NCBI RefSeq assembly: GCF_009870125.1
Contig: NC_046680.1
Location: 7,998,001 to 8,062,000, forward strand
Direction of reading: 5' to 3'
Source of the DNA: Drosophila pseudoobscura
Taxonomy: Eukaryota; Arthropoda; Insecta; Diptera; Drosophilidae
DNA length: 64,000 nt
Shown: one piece after another, positions 37,426-49,152 of the stretch
How the letters are laid out: every line of letters begins with the position of its first letter
Position numbering within the stretch: position 1 is the first letter of the stretch
Position numbers and translations under genes: made by a program
The notes under the pieces: model-generated
The model's input: the letters and a program-made list of their open reading frames with translations, nothing else
What the model was told of the DNA's origin: nothing
Database searches by the model: none

Positions 37426-38310
37426 CTATTCACAATATCAGCACAACGGGGGTCGGGGGTTGGGGATGGTTCTGATGGTGTGTGGATGTGGGCGTTTGTG
37501 TAAACAAGAGCGCGAGTGGGATAGACAGGCCCGAGCAGAGCCTTAATGTCTGCGGCGGCAACTATTACGTCGGGGTATGCATATGCATACGAGTGGGTCG
37601 GGTCGGTGTATGTGTGAAAGATTTGTACAAATGTTCGGCTGTCTGTACCGTTCTGTTTGTCTATCTCCTGCTTTAGCGCGATGTGATTCTTCGGTTGTTT
37701 ATTCGTCACTTTAACACGTTCGATGCTGAAGCTGACGCTGGCGTTGCGCGCTGCCCCGCCGACTACTGCTGCGACGTCACTGAGCTCACCGACACACACA
37801 GCTACACAATGTATTTTTATTCACTGCCTTTGTAGTGGTGTATTTGTCTTCAATTGCGGTGGCGGCATGCACATACACACACACAAACGCAGCCACACTC
37901 ATTGACAACAACACTGCACGTAACGAGAATGAATTTCTGATTTGACGATATTTGTAGCTTTTTGTTTGTTTTCATGGATATTGTAGTTTTAGTTTTGTTC
38001 TAAACAATCAATTTGTTCACATATCAAGCGCCTGAGATAAATTCTTAGGTACATTTCAATCATAACCACAAGCATATGTATGTTTTTTGTTATTGCCGAG
38101 ATTTTATGCTCACACGCTCTCCTGCCTTTTTCCCGAGAGTACGACGCAATCGCTCTTCGAATTATCGCTATCTTTGATCCTCGCACACCGAAGCTTTTTC
38201 TATCGAATATAGGTTACTTTATGTTTATTTTTATTTATATTATTTTTCCGATTTTTTCATTTATTATTTCGAGCACCGACGCGGGTACGGCCGTTGTGTC
38301 GCGGTCTCAG
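37426..38310 (-). other. Candidate noncoding first exon of lbk
   Basis: On the minus strand a strong donor (GTAAGT) at 37425 follows an open stretch, and a housekeeping-type promoter lies just upstream at 38.3 kb. The next minus-strand coding unit to the left is lbk, whose first coding exon has a clean acceptor at 24870 and an in-frame stop before its ATG, so it needs a 5' exon. Joining the two gives a 12.5-kb intron. An upstream ORF starting at 37799 crosses the donor. This is inference and could instead belong to an unannotated noncoding RNA. Confidence 0.4.
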
Positions 38311-38315
38311 AGGTC

Positions 38316-38338
38316 AGTGTGACCGGACTTATCGATAA
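38316..38338 (-). promoter_or_regulatory. DRE plus Motif 1 core promoter
   Basis: On the minus strand a perfect DRE, TTATCGATAA (38329-38338), is followed by CCGGTCACACT (38316-38326), a Motif 1 site. Upstream Motif 6-type GGTATATTT elements lie at about 38734-38765, on the far side of an inserted MITE. Likely transcription is leftward, toward the candidate lbk first exon. Confidence 0.65.
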
Positions 38339-38355
38339 AACATAGCCGTCAGACC

Positions 38356-38717
38356 CAGTGTTGCCATTTCAGCTTATTTTAAGTAGATGTGGCTCACAAA
38401 ATAGCTTGAAAAATAACTTAAATTCTTACAGCTCGAAATCTAGCTTATTTCAAATTTCATTTAGCTTATTTTAGCTTAGAAATATTTAGTACAAAAGTAT
38501 TTTTGTTTATTTGATTTTATAGAAATCAAAAATCATATTTGTTGTTCCTATTTGGTATACCATCCAATTTTGTGTATAAATGTATGGGAACTATTCGTTG
38601 ATAAGTTTCAGTCACACTATGGTATTGCACATGTTTGCACATTTGATTTTTAGCTTATTCTAGCTTATTTTTTTCTTCAATCTAGCTTATGGTGACTCTC
38701 AAAATCTGGCAGCACAG
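38356..38717. mobile_element. 362-bp hAT-like MITE with 8-bp target duplication
   Basis: The left end reads CAGTGTTGCCA; the complement of the right end reads CTGTGCTGCCA (9 of 11 match). The flanks are GTCAGACC (38348-38355) and GTCCGACC (38718-38725), an 8-bp duplication with one difference, which is the hAT hallmark. The body is AT-rich and carries about eight TAGCTTAT/AGCTTATTTT words concentrated near both ends. There is no ORF. The homologous promoter at 4.37 kb lacks this insertion. Confidence 0.7.
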
Positions 38718-38725
38718 GTCCGACC

Positions 38726-38940
38726 CTCCGAAATATACCATCTCATTTTAAAAATATACCGTAAATATACTGACGAATTATTTGTATTCAAGTTGCAACA
38801 TATTCCTCGTTTTGGATATTCCGTGGAATATTACTAGCTATCTAGATCTTTCAGCCCTTCCCACATAATTTTTTCACATTAATGAACATATTTTCTACTT
38901 GACTGGCTTGTTGGAAATACTTGCTTTTATGCCTGAAAAG
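38726..38940. repeat. Dispersed repeat copy D, next to the split promoter
   Basis: Begins with AAATATACC-type words, then ATATACTGACGAA, TATTCCTCG, TATTCCGTGGAATATTACTA, GCTATC, CCCACATAATTTT and TTTTCTACTTGACTGG. It shares this order with the 4.45-4.61 kb copy and, from TATTCC onward, with copies at 4.92, 5.33 and 47.05 kb. Confidence 0.6.
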
Positions 38941-39403
38941 GAAATGAAACAGCCGCAACTTTTGATTATTCGTTGATAAACAGGGTATCGGTATTTTTGT
39001 GCGGTAAGTGTAAGTTAAATACGGCGGCATCATACACTATTTTGAAAATATCAATATTACAGCCAATCTTCGATTTTGCGATCGTTTTCCAATTTTTTAT
39101 TGCATTTAGAATGAAAAATTTATTGATTCTAGAGAGCGGCAGTTAAATCCTTTGATCCTTAATTCGTTTGCGGGATAAATATTATTTGAAAAAGTGTAGT
39201 TCCAGTGTTGGAAACAACATAAAATGTAGTCGGCTTTGTAAGATGCAAAATGACAAACATAAGAATCAACAAAATAATGAAGCGCTTGAACTGGAGTTTA
39301 CTATTACATTTAAAAAAATGACTACAAATTGTAACATACAAATTGGCAACGCAACCTTCTAAACAGTGCTGCGTAATGTACGACGCCTACAGCTGTTCTT
39401 GCA

Positions 39404-40045
39404 ATGTCTGTATTAAACTGGATTCCTAAAACGTTAACAAAAGTGGTACTACAGTTCAGAACATCGAAATGCCTGCCACAGGCTTCATATCCAATTGGCC
39501 GCAAGATATGGGGCTATGTGGCAGTCGCCTTCAATCAAGTGGATGCCGAACGTCTCGCCAAGGTGGGTCCAAATAGGCTTTGTGCCGAATGGATTGTGAA
39601 GAATGGAGGCGGTGTGAGGTTCGTGGACAACCCGACTAAGTTGTGGAAGGACTACAACTCGCTGCCGGCGGAGACGACCAAGTTTGCCATCAAAGTCGTG
39701 GATGCCACTAACGCATCCATAATGAAAATTGGACTGGCTCATTTCAAGGGATGTACTTCAATTGACACGGTCATCTTTCACAACTGCAAGCATCTGGAAA
39801 ACGATGGATTGGAAGGATTGCGGCACATCAGAAGTTCGCTGGAGCGGCTTCAAGTTTCCGGCTGCTATGACATCAGCGATTCTGGTCTGGGCGTAATAGG
39901 CGAACTCAAAAACTTGAAGCAACTGCTCATATTTGATATGCTTTACGTAAAGAACATGGAACAAGTGGCTCTTGAGCTGAAGAAGCAGCTGCCAGATTGC
40001 GACATCAAGGCCACTAAATTGGGCGTTCAGTTGAAGGAGAAGTAA
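39404..40045 (+). CDS. DMAC2L / ATP synthase subunit s (factor B)-like mitochondrial protein
   Basis: A single-exon gene of 213 aa. The N-terminus (MSVLNWIPKTLTKVVLQFRT) is basic and amphipathic like a mitochondrial presequence. The body has the family signature YPIGRKIWGYVAVAFNQVD followed by short leucine-rich repeats of the cysteine-containing type (SLERLQVSGCYDISDSGLG). Human relatives are DMAC2L (ATP5S, coupling factor B) and the complex I assembly factor DMAC2; the length fits DMAC2L. I believe the D. melanogaster counterpart is CG10731 but do not assert it. An AATAAA begins inside the stop codon region at 40044. The start of sotv lies only 310 bp downstream. Confidence 0.85.
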   Translation: MSVLNWIPKTLTKVVLQFRTSKCLPQASYPIGRKIWGYVAVAFNQVDAERLAKVGPNRLCAEWIVKNGGGVRFVDNPTKLWKDYNSLPAETTKFAIKVVDATNASIMKIGLAHFKGCTSIDTVIFHNCKHLENDGLEGLRHIRSSLERLQVSGCYDISDSGLGVIGELKNLKQLLIFDMLYVKNMEQVALELKKQLPDCDIKATKLGVQLKEK

Positions 40046-40107
40046 TAAATGTTGATACAACAAAATGTCTTCTTGCAAGTCGTTATGGTTCTGTAATCGA
40101 AGAGTCT

Positions 40108-40165
40108 AGATAAATATATTATATATTATATTTATATAATAATATATATATTATATATTAGTTTT
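40108..40165. repeat. AT-rich, imperfectly palindromic tract
   Basis: A run of TATATTA/TAATATA words between the DMAC2L-like gene and sotv. It could fold back on itself. It most likely marks the short 3'UTR or spacer between tandem genes. Confidence 0.6.
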
Positions 40166-40354
40166 GTTTAGTTTTTTTGTTGGCTGCCTGGCCACTGGCG
40201 ACACTGTTAGTGTTGGAAAATACTCAGCTATAACATATTATCGACAGCATTTTCGCGCGTCTGTCAAACGGTCATACCAATCTAGAAAACAGGACAAGTT
40301 TTGACCCCTTTTTTTCCAACAAAATGTAAAAAAAGGAGCGCAGTCCGAGCTGAA

Positions 40355-42635
<2,281 letters not shown>

Positions 42636-43063
42636 ATGCCGCAGACGCACTGATATTCCGGTAGAATAATTATGAAAATACCAAAGACTTATGGGAATAG
42701 CGCTCAAGTTTAGAAAGAATCTTTTCTGTTGCATTCGAATATATCAATGAACAATCCTAAGTCAAAACCAGCGCTATTTGGTGCGCACTCACTGGATAGA
42801 AAACTCACATAGAAAACTGTTTTAGTTTGGAGTGATGAATCCTGGACTGGAGGACACACCTACAAATATCCATATTAAAAGTTGATATTATCGTAGAAAA
42901 GAGTTTAATTTTAATGATGATTAGACCAAGGCTAGCACGACCGCACGAATGGGATTCGTTTTAAGCGGACTTTGGAAATTATTAGGCGTGGAAACAGTGA
43001 TGAGAATATTTTAAATGCTAAGCTAATATCAATACGATACTTTTGGTGCTCTGTTTTTATGGA

Positions 43064-45591
43064 CTAGGCTTCGTTTATGGATGCCAAATACTCTTTGTAG
43101 CGTTGTTCCTGTTGCTGCTGCAGTTTTTGAAGCTTTTTCACTTGTCCCTTGCTAATCTCTTTGCCTTCCTTGTCGAGAGTTGGCAGGCCCTAGGATTTGA
43201 TTTGACTTAATAAGAATGCAAATTCCAGCTGTGATTCATGTTTAACTTACATTCTCATCGAAGGCCGAGTACTTTTCCGTTTCGCCAAGGAACATCTGCT
43301 TGGGATTGACGCGACGCTGCGCATCCTTGGCTGCTGCGGCTGCGGCAACTGCCTGCTTCTTCCGTTCCTTCTCAGCTGCTTTCTCTGCTTCGGCGGCCAG
43401 TTTCGCCTCCCGCTCGCGCAATAGCGAGTCGCGATCAACCAGCTTGACGGCAAACTTGCCACCATCTTTGTCCTCGAGTCGAACACCCAAATTGGGCAAT
43501 ATATTGTCACGCAGGTCGTCGCACAGCTTTAAGATATCGAATGCCTTTAATGCCTTCGCCTGCTCACGCACCAAGTTGCGAAATTCCGCCAGAGTTTGGA
43601 CATAGGGAAGCACTGTCGTCTCCAGATCGCCACCAGCTGCCTGAGGCCCAGCTCCGCCGCTCACTGGGAATCCGATGCCACCACGTGGTCCAGCAATGGC
43701 GCCAAACACATGCAACAAGTCGGTTATGTATGTGGCCACATTGCGCAGCAGCAGGCTATTCAGTCTCGACTTGTTGTCCCGTATGTAGACATTAGAGGCG
43801 GAAACAAGCTCCCGAATGGCATCGAGCGCACTGCGCGTGTCTACGTTGTCTGTATCGTGAAAGAATTTATTAGTGAATTTAATTTATGAACAAACGTTTC
43901 CTCAAACGAGCACTAACCACAAAGGGCCGCATGCACTTGCACCTGGGAGCTGGAAAACTTCTTCTGCAAGGCAGCCTCAACATCGGTCCAGGCATCAAAC
44001 TGCCGTCGCGGCTCTTCAGACAGCACGTGACGGGTCAGGTCTTTCACATTCAGGAAAAACTCCTGCAGGGACAAGCTTTAGTACTAGGTTGCTCTCATTG
44101 TATAAAATTTGATGGTGCTTACGTTAAGGAACTTCTCGTATTGCGTCGCCATTTCCATGGTGTTCTCGGAGTAGTCGAGCGTATCCTTCCACGAGTGGAG
44201 GAGGAAGGCCAGACGTAGCTGGGTTGCCGAATGCTTTTTCAGCGCCTCTTGAATGGTGACGAAATTCTTGAGAGACTTGGACATCTTGCATCCGGCAATT
44301 GTGAGATGGCCAGTGTGCAGGAAGTATTTGACCCACTCGGACTCGTTGAATGCCGCCTCCGACTGGGCCAACTCATTGTCGTGGTGTGGGAACTTTAGAT
44401 CCACGCCACCTGTGTGTATGTCGAATGTTGAACCGAAGATATCCGAGGCCATGGCGGAGCACTCGATGTGCCATCCGGGACGACCTCGTCCCCAGGGACT
44501 GTCCCACCAGGGCTCGCCGGCCTTGCTGGCCTTCCACAGGGCAAAATCGTTGGCCGAACGCTTCTCTGAGAGTCGATCCTCGGCCACAGACAAGTCCCCT
44601 TCACCCTCCTGCAGTGACTTGGTGTCGCCATACGCCTCTGGCACCAGCTTGGCGTAGTGATGCTTCTCTTTCCTGTCGAAGCCGTTTACATCAAAGTAGA
44701 CGGAATTGTTGGCTGCATAGGCGAGGCCGTTGTCGATGATCTTTTGAATAAAGGCCACAATCTGTGGTACGTATTCTGAGACCCGCGTGAGCACATCTGG
44801 TGGGAGAATCTGGGATTTCCCAAGAGATACAATAGGGTAAGGTTCTGGAACTCATTTTTTATGACTCACGTTTAGTGACTTCATGTCGTTGTGAAACTGG
44901 TCTTCCCAGAAGCGGGGCAGAGACTCAAAGACAGCATTGTCATTGATCTCAGCTCCCTTCTTGCCATCCAACCACTCTGCAATCGGGTCCTTGGCTTCGT
45001 TTAGGTAGTGTTGTCGCTTCTCAGCGATGCCCTTTTCGTCACCTTGGCTAACCGCCGTTGTGAGTGCAACAACGGCATCGTTCATACGCTGCAGAGTCTT
45101 GTCCAGCATCACCTTCTTATCGGGATCCGTGTTCTTTGCGCACGTTCCCTGAAATCGCACGAGCACTTCCTTCTGATGATCCAACAACTGGTCGAGGGGT
45201 AAATTCGCTGATTCGCCGGCATATTCTTCGAAGAGATGATTTTGACGAGCGCGCTTGATGATTTTGTCATCGATGTCCGTGATGTTCATCACATAGTGGA
45301 TGTTGTACCCAAAGTAGTCGGCCAGAATGCGTCTCAGAATATCGAAGGAAATGTAAGACCTAAGAACGGAACAGATAAGATACCCACTCCGCGATGGTGA
45401 TGTGGCGCTTACCGTGCGTGTCCCATGTGCGAGGCATCGTAGACAGTCGGACCGCAGCTATACCAGGTTACATTGTTCCCATCCAGCGGCACGAAATCCT
45501 CCTTTTGTCTCGTCAGGCTGTTGTACAGCCGTAGCTTTGGCCGCTCCGCTGGCTTCGGTGCTTGCCACGCAGGTTGTACACGTTTAGACAT
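43064..45591 (-). CDS. CysRS: Cysteinyl-tRNA synthetase, cytoplasmic
   Basis: Charges tRNA-Cys with cysteine in the cytosol. Exons 45413-45591, 44870-45359, 44123-44809, 43918-44062, 43251-43849 and 43064-43189 total 2226 nt (741 aa), the eukaryotic cytosolic size. The class I signatures are intact: HMGHAR (HIGH-type, spanning the end of exon 1) and [12 protein letters not shown] (KMSKS). Zinc-site residues include [13 protein letters not shown], and [17 protein letters not shown] is the conserved cysteine-binding block. The C-terminal part is the lysine- and glutamate-rich extension of animal enzymes. One donor, at 43917, is GTTAGT. The start is [18 protein letters not shown]. Confidence 0.96.
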
Positions 45592-45912
45592 TATTCTTTA
45601 TATTGGTAAATAAATCGGCAAATATTTCGTCAGCAGAGAAACAGTTCTGTCGCACTGGCAACACCGCTCGCCCGACCTGGCGTTGCCGGACCGATGAAGC
45701 GGACAGGACCATGTTTGGACTATTTATTATTGAACAAAAATTAAAGGATATGCTGATGTTTGCGAGTTTGTGACCCGGCTTGGTCATTTGATAAATTTAT
45801 TTGTCTCTATAAGCTATACAAATATAATTTAGAAATTTGTCTGACTAGCTAAAATTGTGGTATTGGATTCTGGGTACAATTTCTCTTGTACCGTAGTAAC
45901 TATATTTTGAAT

Positions 45913-46731
45913 TTAAGCCGAAGAGAGTGGCTTACAGGCGATCATGTAAACTGGATAAAGGTCCTTTGGAAAGTTTTGCTGGCGCACTTTCCGCACAATC
46001 CGAAATCCAGCCGCCTTTAACGAGATATCGTAGTGCTCCAGAGGTCGAGTAACTGAGGAATCCTCGTCGTCAACGATTATCTCCTTTGATTTGGTTACGT
46101 TCTCCTTAAGGACAAAGAAAGCGCCCGGCGCCAGTCCCTGCCGGATGCGTCGAAAGAAGTCGATCAAGTCCAGCTCAGTGAGATGTCCTAAGACCCATTG
46201 ACTCCAGATGAGGTCGTATTTCTTTGTGGGAGTGAATTTCTGTAGTCCCACGTTGTAGATCTCCCCCAAGCTGCCGACTGGCGTGTTTTCAGTTGTGCAG
46301 TACTCCCGGGCCTTGTTGGCAAAAGCTGGGTCTTGCTCCACAAGATCCACACAATGGAAGCGAGGTATTAGCAGGTGTCTAGTAATGCGGCCAATACCGG
46401 CTCCGCAGTCCAACGCCAGCTTGTTTCCGGGTACCCTTATTTCGCGTAGGAAGTTGTTGGAGCCCTGTATATCAGTGGCGCTGATGTATCCCATGCCTCC
46501 CAGCATCCCGTTGACTGTGGCTGGCACTCCCGACCAATATTTTTGCGCTTTGCCATAAAATTTTGGCTCCTGAGCATTGCTTGCAGCGGAACTGATTGCG
46601 ACCGCATCGGCTACCTTTGCTTCCGGTCCATTTCTGTGTTCCTGCGTGCACTCCTTGTCCTCGCTGCTGTCCATTTCGTCTTTTAAAGTATTCACACACT
46701 TTTCGGGAGCCGGTCCTTCAGTCAATGGCAT
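45913..46731 (-). CDS. Ntmt: N-terminal Xaa-Pro-Lys N-methyltransferase (NTMT1 family)
   Basis: This S-adenosylmethionine enzyme methylates the exposed alpha-amine of proteins starting with X-Pro-Lys; in flies histone H2B is a known substrate. It is a single exon of 272 aa. About 55 residues of variable N-terminus precede the conserved core: FYGKAQKYWSGVPATVNGML, LDCGAGIGRITRHLL (AdoMet motif I), VDLVEQD, YDLIWSQWVLGHLTE and GAFFVLKENV. All fit the Methyltransf_PK family. The stop codon lies 321 bp upstream of the CysRS start on the same strand. Symbol assigned by homology. Confidence 0.9.
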   Translation of the reverse strand: MPLTEGPAPEKCVNTLKDEMDSSEDKECTQEHRNGPEAKVADAVAISSAASNAQEPKFYGKAQKYWSGVPATVNGMLGGMGYISATDIQGSNNFLREIRVPGNKLALDCGAGIGRITRHLLIPRFHCVDLVEQDPAFANKAREYCTTENTPVGSLGEIYNVGLQKFTPTKKYDLIWSQWVLGHLTELDLIDFFRRIRQGLAPGAFFVLKENVTKSKEIIVDDEDSSVTRPLEHYDISLKAAGFRIVRKVRQQNFPKDLYPVYMIACKPLSSA

Positions 46732-46789
46732 CTTTTTTGCTTTGAGTTGTGTCTCAAATAAACAAAAATGTCAACAAAAAATTAAACCA

Positions 46790-47225
46790 AAGTGTGTAAA
46801 TCAAACGTACGATGAAAAATCGAACTTAACCCACTTAAGCCCCCGTTATTTAAACAGGATAGCAACCTGAGTTAAACCGCAGAAAATAGTACTAACAATA
46901 ATAATTCATCTTGTAGATTCATCCAATCCTTCATCTTTCCTTATAACAAAGACCAGACATCTTTCTCCAGAACGGTAAATATTTAACTACCCCTTGGTCT
47001 ACAATGGGTTTATCGATCTATGCCCATGCTCAGAAATAATATTCCTTGATTTTAATATTCGGCTTAATATTACTGGCTAGCTAAGACACTCAGCCTTAAT
47101 CAAATAGTTTTATCCGATTGATGATTCGATTTTCTACAGGATTGGTTTATTTAAGGAACTACCCTTTTTTGGATTGTGTCTAAAATAAGGTTTAAACAAA
47201 AAAGGTAACAAAAAAGGTCAAAGCT
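46790..47225. repeat. Dispersed repeat copy E (long form)
   Basis: Aligns by eye with 4680-5095: AAATCGAACTTAACCCACTT, then TTATTTAAACA, TTCATCTTGTAGATTC, AATGGGTT, TTTTAATATTCGGCTTAATA, CTAGC, TTTTCTAC, and ends with AAAAAGGTCAAAG. It lies between the methyltransferase and Ly6 genes. No ORF. Confidence 0.6.
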
Positions 47226-47599
47226 AAACGTAAGTGTAAGCGAAATGATTCAGCCATGAGTATGGACGTTTTTACTCCCCATTTCATTTGACTGATAGAA
47301 CAATTCTGTTTTTTAAACTTTCAACCTTAAATTATAATTACCTTTTCTTAGATTAAGTTTGTTTAGACCTATTTATGCATGTGATAGGTTTCCTGTATCT
47401 CGATCCCGATACCCATTTTTAGTCTCTGTAAGAAGACATTAACTCTGCCATAGTTTTTACTACTGTGAACTTCATGTGTTAATCTAATCTTTATATAATT
47501 TAATGATCGTCATATTTGTCACCAACCTCATGGGACACATGAGCTGTGCTCGAATCAGTATTCCTTGAACAGTCGCAAACAGAAGAACTCTTAATAAAT

Positions 47600-48158
47600 A
47601 TGTGGAAGAAATTGATTTTTACTGTGGTGCTTGTAGCCTTTGTGGGCGTGCGATTCGGTAAGAAAATTTAGTTTGATTCTGATGATCCAGTTGATAACCG
47701 AATCAATTTAATAATTAGCCAGCTCGCTGACCTGCTACAGCTGCAATGATGCCACTTCTTGCAAGAACCCCACGGTCCAGACATGCTCCAACGCCACGGC
47801 CAATGCCACCAGCGACTGGCTTTCGACGTACCACAACGATGTGCCCGAAGTAGGTGGCAGCCAGAGCTTCTTGTGTGCCAATCTCACCTACTACACAGGT
47901 CCGCAAATCCCGCCCACAACACCTCTTGGCCCTAACAACACGCTTACGAGTGAGTTCCTTGGCTGTGCCCATCCGGATATCAGGATCTGTGCTCGTAATC
48001 TGACCGATCCGGATGCCAGGGCCCACTGGAAGTCGCACTGTGGCGTCTGCTATACTGACAACTGCAATTACGATGGACCCGCGGGAACCTTCAGTGGTAG
48101 TGCGTACACCATAATTGGCTCTATCTCTGCGCTGCTATTGACCAAGGTTCTCAGTTAA
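47600..48158 (+). CDS. GPI-anchored Ly6/uPAR (three-finger) protein
   Basis: Two exons, 47600-47657 and 47719-48158, total 498 nt (165 aa). A signal peptide (MWKKLIFTVVLVAFVGVRFA) precedes the mature domain, which starts SLTCYSCNDATSCKNP, runs through several paired cysteines and ends with CGVCYTDNCNYDG, the three-finger terminal CxxxxCN pattern. The last 20 residues are hydrophobic (IIGSISALLLTKVLS), as expected for GPI attachment. Insect Ly6 proteins act in septate junctions, channel regulation and extracellular matrix. I do not recognise which member this is. AATAAA at 48164-48169 is only 6 nt past the stop, so the 3'UTR may be very short. Confidence 0.88.
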
Positions 48159-48296
48159 TTTTTAATAAAGCGCTTCAACGGTGTACGGAATCTTAATAAT
48201 AACCTGATCGAACCTGAAAAAACTGAACGGTGAAGAGAACTTCAGCTGAAACCAAAAAGCCGTTGAGTAGTTGGACCTTGGCCAAGCAATATGTGT

Positions 48297-48412
48297 GGTC
48301 ACACTGGCTTTAATTTGAAGCATTTTAACAGTCTGGCAGCACATTCGTGCGTGCCAAATTTAAATTTAAAAGGATATTCGCAATTTATGTGTATATATTA
48401 ACGCAAAAAATG
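48297..48412 (+). promoter_or_regulatory. Orphan Motif 1 promoter with ATG and splice donor
   Basis: GGTCACACTGG at 48297-48307 is a consensus Motif 1 site. About 100 bp downstream an ATG (48410-48412) sits directly against a donor-like GTATGA. The nearest acceptor (48635-48636) would join it to GTGAAATAG, giving an immediate stop. No credible downstream exons are visible, so this may be a relic of a lost gene or a noncoding transcript start. Confidence 0.35.
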
Positions 48413-49152
48413 GTATGAGTGCAATAAAGTTCCCTTTTCGATGGTTTCCTGGGCTCTCGAGCTTCCATATTTTGCTTTCTTCTCTACAAAAGCTTATCTC
48501 AATCAAGAGCTTTCCATTTCACACCTAATGTGCGTTATAGCCCCTCGGCAAGTTATATTTAATTCAATTAAAGTCATGAAAACCGAACAAACGGATATCA
48601 ATGAGTGAAATTATATATTTTCTTTTTTCACAATAGGTGAAATAGGTGAGTCAAAGGTATGTAGTCCGTCCAAAATTTATATCCGCTTGGAAACCCGTTC
48701 AGAACGATCCAAAAGACTTGCCTTTTTAACGCTAGCAATTCTGAGTATTATGATGATTTATACCTTTTGCAAAGGGCTATCGTGGGGGTTTATGGTTGGT
48801 AGTTTCGATTTTCAAGCTAATGTGACTGATTGTGGGGTAGGTCAAGGTAAAGATAAGTAACGATAAGATAAAAGAAAATAGTTGTGAGAGTTTACAATTT
48901 TAAAATAACACCTATGAATTAATATGTGTATGTATTTCCCCCATCGGCTCTTTTAACGATAATCTAATCGTATTTCGTCCGTGGTCTCTCTCTCGTAAAT
49001 ATCGGATCGTTAAAGAGTACAAACAAACCTGTGACGTAATTTGAAAAGCCGTTGAAGCTGGCTAACATTAAACTTCAGTATTTTTGGTATTTTTCGGTAC
49101 TCCAGCAGTCTGGCAGCACATTTGTAAGCGGCAAATTCAAATTTAAAAGAAT
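48329..49152. repeat. Pair of roughly 47-bp direct repeats (CAGTCTGGCAGCACATT...)
   Basis: The block starting CAGTCTGGCAGCACATTCGT at 48329-48375 recurs at 49106-49152 as CAGTCTGGCAGCACATTTGT, with both continuing into CAAATT(T/C)AAATTTAAAAG. Identity is roughly 85 percent by eye. The first follows a Motif 1 site and the second follows Motif 6-like GGTATTTTTCGGTA, so the pair looks like duplicated promoter-proximal sequence. Confidence 0.6.

Noticed and set aside
37422-37799. 125-aa minus ORF as a protein-coding gene
   Set aside because: Ends at a splice donor and, if joined to the lbk acceptor, stops after about 30 codons out of frame with lbk; treated as part of a 5'UTR exon.
40301-40354. 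Upstream extension of sotv
   Set aside because: Begins with TTG, not ATG, and adds no conserved sequence; the ATG at 40355 gives a 717-aa product, the expected size.
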